DNA of 64,000 nt, taken from Flavobacteriales bacterium UBA4466 (GTDB lineage: Bacteria > Bacteroidota > Bacteroidia > Flavobacteriales_D > Crocinitomicaceae). Of this stretch, positions 36,738 to 45,800 are shown in pieces. A model generated the notes under the pieces. That model saw only the letters and a program-made list of their open reading frames with translations. It did no database searches and had not been told where the DNA came from. The DNA is taken from positions 186,001 to 250,000 of the forward strand of contig CAJJBE010000004.1 in NCBI GenBank assembly GCA_905182335.1, written 5' to 3'. The first letter of the stretch is position 1. Every line of letters begins with the position of its first letter. The position numbers were made by a program, and so were the translations under genes.

Positions 36738-38135
36738 TTAAAGTGTAGATGGGCAAACATATGCTGTTTTAGGAATGTCAGTTTTACTGATTAAACCAAA
36801 TCCTCCAGCGACATCAATTAACCTTGAATAGCCATTTTTCATTAATAAAGAAATTGCAATTACACTTCTATATCCTCCTGCACAATGTATGTGGTAAGTT
36901 GTTTTTTTATCTAGTTTATTCAACTCATTATTCATATAATCTAATGCATAATGGTCCGCATTTTCAATATGCTCCGCATCGTATTCTCTTGGTTTACGAA
37001 CATCAATGATGTTACAAGCGCTATATTTTTCCGCAAGTTCTTCCACAGTAATTGAAGTAATAGTATTCAAACTCCCCCCTTCTTTTAAATAGGTTTCAAT
37101 TCCACCTTTTAAGTACCCCACGGTGTTGTCATATCCAACACGAGACAAGCGAGTTATAGCTTCTTTTTCAGCCCCTTCAGGAGCGACGATAATAATTTTT
37201 TGATTGAGATCTTCAATTAATGCTCCAACCCACATAGCAAATGTTCCATTTAATCCAATAAATAATGAATCTGGAATAAATCCCTTGATAAAGTCAGATT
37301 GAGGACGTACATCTAAAATAAATGCACCACCTTCAATTTCAGTTATAAATTGCTCTAATGTTAATTCGTTATTCCCCTTAGAAAGCACATCGTCAAATGA
37401 GTCGTAACCCATTTTATTCATTACCGCATTTTTCGGGAAGTATTGTGGTGGTGGTAAAATACCTTTAGTAACTTCTTTGATAAATTCATCACGTGTCATA
37501 TCAGCGCGCAAAGCATAGTTTGTTTCTTTTTGTTCGCCAAGTGTTCCGATTGTTTCTGAACTCATGCTTTTTCCACAAGAGGAGCCAGCGCCATGTCCAG
37601 GGTAGATAATTAATGAGTTATCTAAAGGCATTATACGATTACGTAATGAATCAAATAGCATCCCTGCTAAATCTTCACGAGTCAAGTGTGTTTTTATGGC
37701 TAAATCAGGTCTGCCAACATCCCCTAAGAATAATGTGTCTCCTGTAAATAAAGCCGTCTCTTTCCCGTTTTCATCAATTAACAAGTAAGTTGAAGATTCT
37801 GGAGTGTGTCCAGGTGTATGAAGTACTTTAATTGTTATATCACCAATTTTAAATTCTTGGTTATCTGTTGCTATAATTGCATCATACCCCGTATTTGCTG
37901 TTGGGCCAAAAACAATAGATGCCCCCGTTTTTTTAGCTAAGTCAACGTGACCTGAAACGAAATCTGCATGAAAATGCGTTTCGAAAATGTATTTAATAGT
38001 TGCGCCGTTATTAGTTGCAATATCAATATAAGGCTGTGTTTCTCTTAATGGATCGATAACAATAGCTTCACCATTACTTTCTATGTAATAAGCTGCCTCC
38101 GCAAGGCATTTAGTATAAAGTTGTTCTACAATCAT
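36738..38135 (-). CDS. MBL-fold hydrolase fused to two rhodanese domains
   Basis: 465 residues. The N-terminal metallo-beta-lactamase domain (about 1-250) has THFHADFVSGH (H54, H56, D58), HTPGH (H110), LFTGDTLF (D133) and YPGHG (H181), the pattern of persulfide dioxygenase-like enzymes. Rhodanese domain 1 (about 258-350) has no cysteine at the active-site loop (VAPEGAEKEAI), so it is probably inactive. Rhodanese domain 2 (about 365-460) has the active Cys C418 in HIHCAGGYRSV. The fusion suggests oxidation or transfer of persulfide sulfur in the cytosol. Monocistronic with a downstream hairpin. Confidence 0.92.
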   Translation of the reverse strand: MIVEQLYTKCLAEAAYYIESNGEAIVIDPLRETQPYIDIATNNGATIKYIFETHFHADFVSGHVDLAKKTGASIVFGPTANTGYDAIIATDNQEFKIGDITIKVLHTPGHTPESSTYLLIDENGKETALFTGDTLFLGDVGRPDLAIKTHLTREDLAGMLFDSLRNRIMPLDNSLIIYPGHGAGSSCGKSMSSETIGTLGEQKETNYALRADMTRDEFIKEVTKGILPPPQYFPKNAVMNKMGYDSFDDVLSKGNNELTLEQFITEIEGGAFILDVRPQSDFIKGFIPDSLFIGLNGTFAMWVGALIEDLNQKIIIVAPEGAEKEAITRLSRVGYDNTVGYLKGGIETYLKEGGSLNTITSITVEELAEKYSACNIIDVRKPREYDAEHIENADHYALDYMNNELNKLDKKTTYHIHCAGGYRSVIAISLLMKNGYSRLIDVAGGFGLISKTDIPKTAYVCPSTL

Positions 38136-38169
38136 AATTTCTATTTTGTTACTACAAGTAGTACACTAC

Positions 38170-38775
38170 TTACTTCTTTTCAAAAGAAGTATTGATATTC
38201 TCAATGTAATTTAGAAGCTTTTCCTGCCCGAATTTAGATGTAGCAGAAGTTGTGAAAACAGGAGGTAATTCCTCCCAATGTTTCAACATTTCTTTCTTGT
38301 ATTTCGCCAAGTTTTTTTGAAGCGAGGTGCTAGATAGTTTATCAATTTTTGTAAAAACCATTGAAAATGCGATCTGTTTTTCGCCACACCAGTTCATGAA
38401 TTCAATATCAATCTGCTGTGGTTCTAAACGACAATCTAACAAAACAAAAACGTTTAAAAGGTCTTCTCTTTTTGTTAGGTACTCAGAAATGAACTTTTCC
38501 CAGTTCGCTCTAGATGTTTTTGACGCCTTCGCATAACCATAACCAGGCAAATCGACTAGGTACCAGTTATCATTAATCATAAAATGATTAATTAATTGCG
38601 TTTTACCAGGCCGGCCTGATATTTTAGCTAATTTGTTTCGACCTGTAATCATATTGATTAGAGATGATTTTCCAACATTAGACCTGCCGATAAATGCGTA
38701 CTCAGGCAGTCCATCTTTAGGACATAAGTTAATATCTGTATTGGAAATCACGAATTGTGCTTTATTGATTTTCAC
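38170..38775 (-). CDS. engB: Ribosome biogenesis GTP-binding protein EngB (YsxC/YihA)
   Basis: 201-residue essential small GTPase for 50S assembly. G1 GRSNVGKSS, G3 DLPGYGYAK, G4 TKIDKLS and G5 SATSKFG are in order. The start is the GTG at 38775, which gives KINKAQFVISN as the usual N-terminus; no ATG is available in frame nearby. A -7 element lies 15 bases upstream, divergent from the HMA lipoprotein promoter. Confidence 0.95.
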   Translation of the reverse strand: MKINKAQFVISNTDINLCPKDGLPEYAFIGRSNVGKSSLINMITGRNKLAKISGRPGKTQLINHFMINDNWYLVDLPGYGYAKASKTSRANWEKFISEYLTKREDLLNVFVLLDCRLEPQQIDIEFMNWCGEKQIAFSMVFTKIDKLSSTSLQKNLAKYKKEMLKHWEELPPVFTTSATSKFGQEKLLNYIENINTSFEKK

Positions 38776-38789
38776 GGGCTTCTTTTTGA

Positions 38790-38797
38790 CAAAGATA
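38790..38797 (-). promoter_or_regulatory. -7 promoter element of engB
   Basis: Minus strand TATCTTTG fits TAnnTTTG. It lies 14 bases before the GTG start and so supports that start. No matching -33 box. Confidence 0.5.
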
Positions 38798-38839
38798 GAG
38801 ATTTAACATTTTTTCTTTCTATACAATGACGCTTTACTT

Positions 38840-38847
38840 TACATTTG
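38840..38847 (+). promoter_or_regulatory. -7 promoter element of the HMA lipoprotein gene
   Basis: TACATTTG fits TAnnTTTG, 21 bases before the ATG at 38869. TTTC at 38816-38819, with a 20-base spacer, is a near-match to the -33 box. Confidence 0.55.
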
Positions 38848-38868
38848 TGAAATACAAATTGAAGTTTT

Positions 38869-39360
38869 ATGAAATTTTTTATGTTTTTTTTTACTACAGC
38901 ATTGACTTTAAGCGCATGTAGTGGCGATGTGGAAGTATCCAAAAATTCAAATAATCAGATAGAACAAGAAGCTGAAGTTCATGCAAATCGTATTCTTACA
39001 ATGGAAGTTGAAGGGATGGTTTGTAAGATGGGGTGTGGGGGTACAATTAGAAAAGGACTCAAAGCAATGACTGGTATTTCTGAAATTCAATTTGATTTTG
39101 AAGATGATAGGAGTTCTAATTTAGCTACGGTATCGTTTGATAAAAACATCATTACAGCAGATGAGATGGTGAAGATAGTAACAGGATTAAACGAGGGTCA
39201 ATTTAAAGTTGGATCTATTAGTTCTGAAAGTCTATATGAAACAACAATTATTGAAAACAAAATAACAGAATCGTATGAAGAATCAGCTCTCGAAATGACT
39301 TCATCACAAGTTGCGATACCAAACCTTCTCGATTTGTTTTCGGGTTTTTTTACGCATTAA
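38869..39360 (+). CDS. Lipoprotein with heavy-metal-associated (HMA) domain
   Basis: 163 residues. The leader ends LTLSACSG with the acylated Cys at 17. The HMA-like domain (about 41-115) carries GMVCKMGCGG, a pair C52 and C56 spaced CxxxC instead of the CxxC of copper chaperones, followed by ALKAMTGISEIQFDF and VSFDKNIITADEMV strands. The C-terminal about 45 residues are low in structure. A likely role is periplasmic copper or other soft-metal binding. It is a single gene with its own promoter. Confidence 0.85.
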   Translation: MKFFMFFFTTALTLSACSGDVEVSKNSNNQIEQEAEVHANRILTMEVEGMVCKMGCGGTIRKGLKAMTGISEIQFDFEDDRSSNLATVSFDKNIITADEMVKIVTGLNEGQFKVGSISSESLYETTIIENKITESYEESALEMTSSQVAIPNLLDLFSGFFTH

Positions 39361-39395
39361 TTTAGTTTTAATTAAGGCTGATGTTTGATTCCTTT

Positions 39396-39403
39396 TATTT
39401 TTG
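39396..39403 (+). promoter_or_regulatory. Possible -7 promoter element
   Basis: TATTTTTG, 24 bases before the ATG at 39428, fits TAnnTTTG; it lies upstream of the chosen hydrolase start and overlaps the alternative TTG start at 39401, arguing against that one. Confidence 0.4.
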
Positions 39404-39427
39404 TGTGCATACAATTTCACGTCGTTC

Positions 39428-40189
39428 ATGAAACTTCATTTTAGAGAATTAGGATTAGGGCAGCCATTGGTAATTTTGCACGGATTGTTTGGTTTCTCAG
39501 ATAATTGGCAATCTCAGGCAAAGAAATTAGCAGACTATTATCGCGTTATTTTAATTGATTTGCGTAACCATGGCCACTCTCCATGGTCAGATGATTTCTC
39601 CTATGACCTTATGGCTCAAGATGTTTTTGAATTATGTCAAGAGCTGAACCTGAAAGATTTTATTTTAGTAGGCCATTCAATGGGAGGTAAAGTTGCTATC
39701 AATTTTGCTCAAAAGCACGAGGTATTGTTAGCAAAATTAGTGATTGTAGATATTGGGATTAAGGCATACCCTATGCATCACGAGCATATTCTAGCTGGAA
39801 TTCATTCAGTTGATTTGCCAAATATCTCGGCGCGTAGGCAGGCAGACGAAAATATCAGTGTTCATATTGAATCGGAAGGCATCAAACAGTTTTTATTGAA
39901 GAACCTTTATTGGAAAGACAAAGGAACACTTGCATGGCGAATGAACGTTATAGTACTTGAACGTGAAATGAATAAGATTCTTTCTGCCATGGAGGAAGTA
40001 GAGGTGAGCGTACCAACTTTATTTATTCGTGGTGCAATGTCCAACTATATCCTGGATGACGACATCGAATCTATTGAAGATCTTTTTATTGATTCTGAAA
40101 TTGACACGATTGATAATGCTGGACACTGGGTTCATGCTGAAGCTACAAATGAGTTTCTTGAAAGTCTTTTGTCGTTCTGCTTGAGATAG
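39428..40189 (+). CDS. Alpha/beta hydrolase (YbfF-like esterase)
   Basis: 253 residues from the ATG at 39428 (MKLHFRELGLGQPLVILHG), which begins exactly at the first beta strand. HGLFGFSDNWQ carries the oxyanion-hole HG, DLRNHGHSPWSDDFSYD precedes the nucleophile elbow GHSMGGK, and the C-terminal His is in AGHWVHAEA. The family includes general acyl esterases, so substrate is open. Cytosolic. No operon partners: 170 bases without coding signal follow before the response regulator. Confidence 0.9.
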   Translation: MKLHFRELGLGQPLVILHGLFGFSDNWQSQAKKLADYYRVILIDLRNHGHSPWSDDFSYDLMAQDVFELCQELNLKDFILVGHSMGGKVAINFAQKHEVLLAKLVIVDIGIKAYPMHHEHILAGIHSVDLPNISARRQADENISVHIESEGIKQFLLKNLYWKDKGTLAWRMNVIVLEREMNKILSAMEEVEVSVPTLFIRGAMSNYILDDDIESIEDLFIDSEIDTIDNAGHWVHAEATNEFLESLLSFCLR

Positions 40190-40378
40190 ACTTATAATCA
40201 ACTTTATTCTCACAACAATTAAGATTAATGATATGGAAGTTCCACTGATTTCGCAGCGCTATGAACATGAGGTTTTGTCGGAATCAAAAACGTAATAACA
40301 AATTAAAACAACAAATTAGAAGACTTTAATGGCAGGATTAAAAATTAAGCATTATATTGAATGTATAAAGACATTTAT

Positions 40379-41014
40379 ATGCGGATTTTTATTGTTGATG
40401 ACCAAAGACTAATTATAGAAGCTTGGACAAATTTACTTTCTGAAATCGAAGATTTTGAAATTGTTGGGTTCGCCTTAGAAAGCACAGATGCTCTTCTTTC
40501 GATTAAATCATATAGACCAGACATAGTCTTATTAGACATTAATCTAAAAGAGGCTTCTGGAATCGAGCTTTGTGAGAAAATAATAAATGAAGTTCCTAAA
40601 ACAAAGGTTATAGGCCTTTCCCTGAATAATAAGATTGCCATTGTTAAAAAAATTATTTCAAAAGGAGCAAAGGGATATTTGACGAAAAATGTTGAAACAG
40701 AGGAATTGGTTAAAGCGATTAATAAAGTACATAATGGTGAAATGTATATATGCGAAGAGATACAATCTAAGCTAATGCAGGAAATAATATTTAGTACTGA
40801 GTCTCGCGGGCCTTCAAAAGAATTAACTTCAAAAGAAATTGAGGTACTTGAGCAAATAGCAATAGGACTGACTTCAAAAGAAATAGCTAAAGAGCTTTTT
40901 GTGTCTGCTCGAACAATAGAAACGCACCGACATAACATACTAAAGAAGCTAGGCTTGCCTAATACGGCACGATTGATTTCATGGGCAGTTCAAAATGGAT
41001 ATCTTAATAATTGA
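40379..41014 (+). CDS. LuxR/NarL-type response regulator
   Basis: 211 residues from ATG 40379 (MRIFIVDDQRLII); another ATG at 40361 would add six residues before the receiver strand. The receiver domain (about 1-118) has acidic DD at 7-8, phospho-acceptor D53 in IVLLDINLKEASG and K in GYLTK. The output is a LuxR HTH (about 148-205) with LTSKEIEVLEQIAIGLTSKE and ARTIETHRHNILKKLG. It is a phosphorylation-dependent DNA-binding activator or repressor. No cognate kinase is adjacent. Confidence 0.93.
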   Translation: MRIFIVDDQRLIIEAWTNLLSEIEDFEIVGFALESTDALLSIKSYRPDIVLLDINLKEASGIELCEKIINEVPKTKVIGLSLNNKIAIVKKIISKGAKGYLTKNVETEELVKAINKVHNGEMYICEEIQSKLMQEIIFSTESRGPSKELTSKEIEVLEQIAIGLTSKEIAKELFVSARTIETHRHNILKKLGLPNTARLISWAVQNGYLNN

Positions 41015-41049
41015 TCTACACCAGATTAATTCAAATCAGACAGGAATGT

Positions 41050-42081
41050 TTAAACGACAGAAGGTTCCACTAATGTAATCGTTCCGCTTGAGGCATTCAT
41101 GCTTGCTATAACTCCAATAGGCAGAGTAAACTTATCTCTAACATGTCCGATTTGGGCACCATAAAACACGGGTTTGTTAAAAGTGCTAAAATGTTGTTCA
41201 AACACTTGCTCTAAGGTGAATGACTTTTCAGGTTCTTTCGGAGTACATTTTCGGAAGCTCCCCAAAATAACTCCGTTCACCTCATCCAGTAATCCGCTTA
41301 ATTTCAATTGAAATAACATTCTGTCTATACGATAAGGTTCTTCCATTACATCTTCAATAAAAAGGATTTTACCCTTCCATTCGGGTAAGTATTTGGAGCC
41401 AATAAGACTACAAAGTATACTTAGGTTTCCTCCAAACAGTTCACCTGTTACTATTCCATTAGAATAAGTTGTTATTGAATGGTCTGATTGTAAATTTTTG
41501 TATTTAACTTTTTTTCCTTCAAAAATAAGCTGTCTGATGTAGTTTACACTGTAATCGTTCCAAGTGGAATTTCCACCTGGTCCATGAAATGTTACCAATC
41601 CTGTCTTCGCAGTAATTGCATTCAGTAAGGATGTGATATCACTGAATCCCATGATAACTTTAGGGTTTGCCTGAATCTCATCAAAATCTATTATATCTAA
41701 GATGCGAGCACATCCCCAGCCACCCCTAATAAAAAAAATTCCGTGTACCTCATCGTCCGAGATAAAAGACATAAACTCTGAAGCGCGTTCTTGATCTGAA
41801 GCGGAGAAATACCCAAAGCGTTTAGGTATATTTTCACCAACCTTAACATTAAGTCCAAGAGACTCCAAAATCACTTTAAACTTATCGATGTCATTAGAGT
41901 TTTCCATAGCGCCAGCTGGAGCACATATTGCAATGGTATCACCTCTTTTTAAACGTGCCGGCTTAATTGAAGATGAATTGTTATTGATTATTAGTTCTTT
42001 CTTTCCAAGAGAAAGCGAGGCCGCACCAAGTAAGGCGGTTCCTAGTATTGGGATAAAACTTCTGCGGCTAATAGGACTCAT
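41050..42081 (-). CDS. S66 family LD-carboxypeptidase (LdcA-like)
   Basis: 343 residues. The N-terminus, SRRSFIPILGTALLGAASLS, has an RR motif and a hydrophobic stretch like a Tat signal, so export to the periplasm is likely. The S66 fold has AICAPAGAM early, RGGWGCARILD (about 119-129), the nucleophile Ser in MGFSDITSLLNAI, and a C-terminal Glu/His pair (ILFIEDVMEEPYRIDRM and GAQIGHVRDKF). It trims the terminal D-Ala from tetrapeptides of peptidoglycan. Single gene. Confidence 0.9.
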   Translation of the reverse strand: MSPISRRSFIPILGTALLGAASLSLGKKELIINNNSSSIKPARLKRGDTIAICAPAGAMENSNDIDKFKVILESLGLNVKVGENIPKRFGYFSASDQERASEFMSFISDDEVHGIFFIRGGWGCARILDIIDFDEIQANPKVIMGFSDITSLLNAITAKTGLVTFHGPGGNSTWNDYSVNYIRQLIFEGKKVKYKNLQSDHSITTYSNGIVTGELFGGNLSILCSLIGSKYLPEWKGKILFIEDVMEEPYRIDRMLFQLKLSGLLDEVNGVILGSFRKCTPKEPEKSFTLEQVFEQHFSTFNKPVFYGAQIGHVRDKFTLPIGVIASMNASSGTITLVEPSVV

Positions 42082-42234
42082 TTCCCGTATTTATTTATGT
42101 GTTTGAATCAACGTATAATCCTATATATAATAGGAGAGTTACCTTTATTACCTCGCAGGCTATCTTTTTGATCAGTCTCAGCTAATAACGAACCTAGAAT
42201 TATCAATGAGTGCGTTTTTTACCCTTTTAATAGA

Positions 42235-42903
42235 TTAAACTAAGTTTTTAGAGAAGAATACACGCTCAGAATCAATTTGTTCTTCAAGTAGTCTGAAAAA
42301 TTCTGCACGATGTTCGTCTTCAATACAATCCGATGGGAAAGTTAATTGTAATCCTTTAATGTAATCGAAATAAATACTTTGTTGTTGAACACTTATTTTT
42401 CGTAATCCTTTAAAATAAAGAAGGATAACCTCTCTATCTGCAACGATTAATGCTTTTGATGAAAGCCCGACTCTATAATGGTTTCCTTTAATTCCAACCA
42501 TAGCAAAAATAACGTTGTCCAATGCGCCGAATAAGAATGCTAGCGCTGGCAGCCAGGCCTGTCGAGTTACTTGATGAAGAGCAATACCAACAAACGTCAT
42601 TACAAGTACTTCTAAAGCTGTATAGGTAACAATTCTTCGTTTACGCGTTGAGCTAACAGGGGCGTTCCATTTAAATTTTGTTTGTTTTGATACAATTCGC
42701 ATTCCCATCCAACGACGAATACTTCTTCTTAAGCTCACAATGAATATAACCAGACCTAATCCCATAAAAATTTCATCTCGATGAGGTATGTACGCTCCAC
42801 TTGTTTTTAAAAACATAACGGGTAGGTCAAATCCGACATAGATTGCCATCAACATAGTTGGTACGAGTAAAAACAAGAGAAGCATGTTGATAAACCTATT
42901 CAT
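42235..42903 (-). CDS. Membrane protein of unknown function
   Basis: 222 residues with about four membrane helices (about 5-25, 42-60, 93-113, 119-139), a basic loop between helices 2 and 3 and a soluble C-terminal tail of about 80 residues. No family recognised. The start overlaps the stop of the DUF349 gene by 8 bases, so both are probably one operon and may work together. No signal peptide cleavage site is evident. Confidence 0.65.
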   Translation of the reverse strand: MNRFINMLLLFLLVPTMLMAIYVGFDLPVMFLKTSGAYIPHRDEIFMGLGLVIFIVSLRRSIRRWMGMRIVSKQTKFKWNAPVSSTRKRRIVTYTALEVLVMTFVGIALHQVTRQAWLPALAFLFGALDNVIFAMVGIKGNHYRVGLSSKALIVADREVILLYFKGLRKISVQQQSIYFDYIKGLQLTFPSDCIEDEHRAEFFRLLEEQIDSERVFFSKNLV

Positions 42904-44623
42904 TCGGGAGGAGCTTTAATTGAGTTTTAATTGAGTTTATTTTTTCGTTTACTTTTGCAATTTTCTTGTCTACTTCTTTACGAAGAGCATCTGTACCCTT
43001 GCTACTTGCAAAGAAGCCTAAGTTATTTTCTAATAACGCGACCTCCTTAATTTGAGTATCGATTTGTTTTCGTAGTTCTAATTTTAATTCACCAAATTTT
43101 CGAGATGCATTTGGACTAGCTTTAATTTTCTCAACTTTTGCATGGAAAATGATTCGCTCCATTTCAGCTCCTTCGAGTTTTAACACACTATATTTTATAT
43201 CCATAAGTGCTCTGAACGCTTTGAAAATAGGATCTTTCTCTTTGATTGGAACGTGTCCAACAGCATTGAAATTTTCAGCGAACCTCTTTAAGTCAGAAAT
43301 TGCTGTATTTTTATCTTCGTTTGGCTTGTATTTTTCAATAGCAGCAAGTAGTTCTTTTTTTGTAGATAAATTAGCCTCGTTCTCTTTGTCTTTAGCTCCA
43401 AAAAATGCTTCTCTAGAGTTGAAAAATGCATCACAGGCAGACCTAAAACCTTTCCAAAGTTTTTGTTCATTCTTCACGCCAGAATGTCCAATCGTTTTCC
43501 ATTGTTGCTGCAGTTGTTTCATCTTCTTTGCAGTTTCTACCCAGTCTGTAGAGCTTTTCAATTCATTTGCTTTTTCAATAAGTCTTTTTTTCTTCTCAGC
43601 TAAAAGGCTATGCTTTTCTTGGATTTCAGAATGTAATTCTTTTTTCGCATCGAAAAACGTATCACATACAGTACGAAAGGCTTTCCAAATTTCTTCATTT
43701 TCCTTTTTAGGCCCGAATCCAATTATTTTCCATTTCGCTTGACAAGCAAGAATCTCTTTGGTCATGGCATCCCATGAATTAGAAGAGTCATTTGTATCTT
43801 TCTTTTCAACGATAGCGAGTGTTTCTTCTAACAATACCTTTTTTTGTTCTAGATTAGCTTGAAGTATAGCCCGACGATCATCATAAAAACGGTTTACTTT
43901 TTCATAGATAGACCGAACTTCTGTCCAATACGATTCTTTCAAAGAATCCCATTCCTCATTTGGCACTGGTCCTATGTCATTCCAGTCATTTTGAAGTTTT
44001 TTGAGGGTTCTTTCAACTTCGTGTATGGAACTTACCGTATTCAACAGCTTCAATTCAGCAATCAAACCTTTCTTCAATTGGAGGTTTCTATGGAAATCGT
44101 AATCCTTAAGATCTTTGTATATTTTTATGTTGTAAAAAAAATCTTCGAGTAAACGAGAATATTCAGCTTGAATATCATTTCTATTATCACGTGGAATATC
44201 ACCGATTTCTTTCCATTTATCTTGAATTTCTTTCAATGCTCCAAAAGCAGCACCAATATTCTCTTCAGTAGTCACCGTTTCTCTTAAACGACTAATCAGA
44301 GCTTTCTTTTCACTTAAATTTTTTGATTCAAGCGCATTCCTCTCCTCAATTACAACTTTTCTTTTTTCTTTGTATGACCCATAAACTGCGTAGAAAGAAT
44401 CTTTTAGCATCATTAGCTCAACTAAACTCGATTCTAGCGCAGCTAAATTATGTGCTTCAGGATTTTCATGATTTTCTAATTGTGCTACTTGAATTTTACG
44501 TTCGGCCTCTAATAGATGGTCTTCAAATTTCGCGCGAAGTTCATTGACATCTCTACCCACAGCCAAAAGGTTTTCCGAAGCTGTAAGTCCTTTCATTTTT
44601 TCTAAGAAATCTATGTTTTCCAT
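42896..44623 (-). CDS. DUF349 repeat protein
   Basis: 575 residues, almost wholly alpha-helical and charged, predicted cytosolic. It contains five DUF349-like repeats spaced about 70 residues, recognisable by W-x-x-I/V-G segments: KWKEIGDIPRDNR, DWNDIGPVPNEEW, KWKIIGFGPKKEN, QWKTIGHSGVKNE and the divergent NFNAVGHVPIKEK. Each is followed by a helical F-x-x-A-x-x-x-F pattern. The repeats suggest an elongated scaffold. The family's function is not established. It is upstream of and overlaps a membrane-protein gene. Confidence 0.92.
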   Translation of the reverse strand: MENIDFLEKMKGLTASENLLAVGRDVNELRAKFEDHLLEAERKIQVAQLENHENPEAHNLAALESSLVELMMLKDSFYAVYGSYKEKRKVVIEERNALESKNLSEKKALISRLRETVTTEENIGAAFGALKEIQDKWKEIGDIPRDNRNDIQAEYSRLLEDFFYNIKIYKDLKDYDFHRNLQLKKGLIAELKLLNTVSSIHEVERTLKKLQNDWNDIGPVPNEEWDSLKESYWTEVRSIYEKVNRFYDDRRAILQANLEQKKVLLEETLAIVEKKDTNDSSNSWDAMTKEILACQAKWKIIGFGPKKENEEIWKAFRTVCDTFFDAKKELHSEIQEKHSLLAEKKKRLIEKANELKSSTDWVETAKKMKQLQQQWKTIGHSGVKNEQKLWKGFRSACDAFFNSREAFFGAKDKENEANLSTKKELLAAIEKYKPNEDKNTAISDLKRFAENFNAVGHVPIKEKDPIFKAFRALMDIKYSVLKLEGAEMERIIFHAKVEKIKASPNASRKFGELKLELRKQIDTQIKEVALLENNLGFFASSKGTDALRKEVDKKIAKVNEKINSIKTQLKLLPNE

Positions 44624-44649
44624 GATAGTTTGTAATTGCTGAAATAAGT

Positions 44650-45579
44650 TTATGCGGCAGAATGTTTCATGTCAAAGTTTGTTAAAGTAACAAACTGCAG
44701 GATTCTTTCATTGAGGTCATTTTTTGTAATCGTAGTCAAGCGCTCAGTTCCGAATTTTTCAACACAGAAAGAAGCTAATGCCGACCCATTAATAATAGCA
44801 CGTTTCATGTTGTCAAACGAAATATCATTTGTACTTGCTATGTACCCCATGAATCCACCTGCAAATGTATCACCTGCACCTGTTGGGTCGAATACATCTT
44901 CCAAAGGGAGCGCTGGCGCATTAAAAATGTTATCGTTATAGAACAATAATGCTCCGTGTTCACCCTTCTTAATTATTAAAAACTTCGGTCCCATTGCACG
45001 GATAACTTTCGAAGCTTTCACTAATGAGTATTCTCCAGAAAGTTGTCGGGCTTCTTCATCATTAATGATTAGCAAGTCAACCATTGAAATTGTCAGCTTC
45101 AAATCTTCTAATGCAATATCCATCCAGAAGTTCATTGTGTCCATAGCAACTAACTTTGGCCGAACATCTAAACGCTCAATTACTTGACGTTGAACTTGAG
45201 GGCTTAAATTTCCTAACATTAAATAATCTACCCCTTGATAGTTTGCAGGAATAATTGGGTCAAAGTGCTCAAGTACATTAAGTTCAGTAACTAGTGTGTC
45301 TCTAGAGTTCATAGCATTGTGATATTTCCCTGACCAGAAGAATGTTTTTTCTCCTTTTATAATTTGTAATCCGTCAAGATTAACATCGCGGCTCTTTAAT
45401 TGATTCAACATCTCTTGTGGAAAGTCTTCTCCAACTACTGAGATAATGTTCTGTTCGATATTGTAAAAGGAAGAAGCCAAAGCGATATAGGTTCCTGCAC
45501 CACCAATTATTTTGTCTGTTTTGCCGAAAGGGGTCTCAATTGCATCAAAGGCAACGGAACCTACTGTAAGTAAACTCAT
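44650..45579 (-). CDS. PfkB family sugar/nucleoside kinase
   Basis: 309 residues from ATG 45579; an in-frame ATG at 45627 lies upstream of the promoter -7 box and is rejected. The ribokinase-like fold shows MSLLTVGSVAFDAIETPFG, IIGGAGTYIALASSFYN (substrate lid) and the catalytic/anion-hole motif DPTGAGDTFAGGFMGY. Phosphorylates a sugar or nucleoside; the substrate is not evident (adenosine- or ribokinase-like). Cytosolic. It has the best promoter in the window. Confidence 0.9.
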   Translation of the reverse strand: MSLLTVGSVAFDAIETPFGKTDKIIGGAGTYIALASSFYNIEQNIISVVGEDFPQEMLNQLKSRDVNLDGLQIIKGEKTFFWSGKYHNAMNSRDTLVTELNVLEHFDPIIPANYQGVDYLMLGNLSPQVQRQVIERLDVRPKLVAMDTMNFWMDIALEDLKLTISMVDLLIINDEEARQLSGEYSLVKASKVIRAMGPKFLIIKKGEHGALLFYNDNIFNAPALPLEDVFDPTGAGDTFAGGFMGYIASTNDISFDNMKRAIINGSALASFCVEKFGTERLTTITKNDLNERILQFVTLTNFDMKHSAA

Positions 45580-45597
45580 TCTTATTTTTTTTAAAAG

Positions 45598-45628
45598 CAA
45601 AGGTAATACTATAGAAATATATAACAAA
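45598..45628 (-). promoter_or_regulatory. Consensus Bacteroidetes promoter of the PfkB kinase
   Basis: On the minus strand TTTG (45625-45628) and TACCTTTG (45598-45605) are separated by exactly 19 bases, the phylum's consensus TTTG-N19-TAnnTTTG. The -7 box ends 18 bases before the ATG at 45579 and fixes that start. Confidence 0.8.
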
Positions 45629-45800
45629 TCATTTTAGTTGCTTGACTTTAGGATGGTATATTTACTAGTCATAGCCGCTTTTAGAATAAACACAACTTAT
45701 GTTAAAGTAGACTTAAATAGTAACAAATCCAAACACATATACGTTAATAAGTAAAGTAGAGAATTGCAGATTGAATCCTTTTAACCGATATTTTTGTTTC

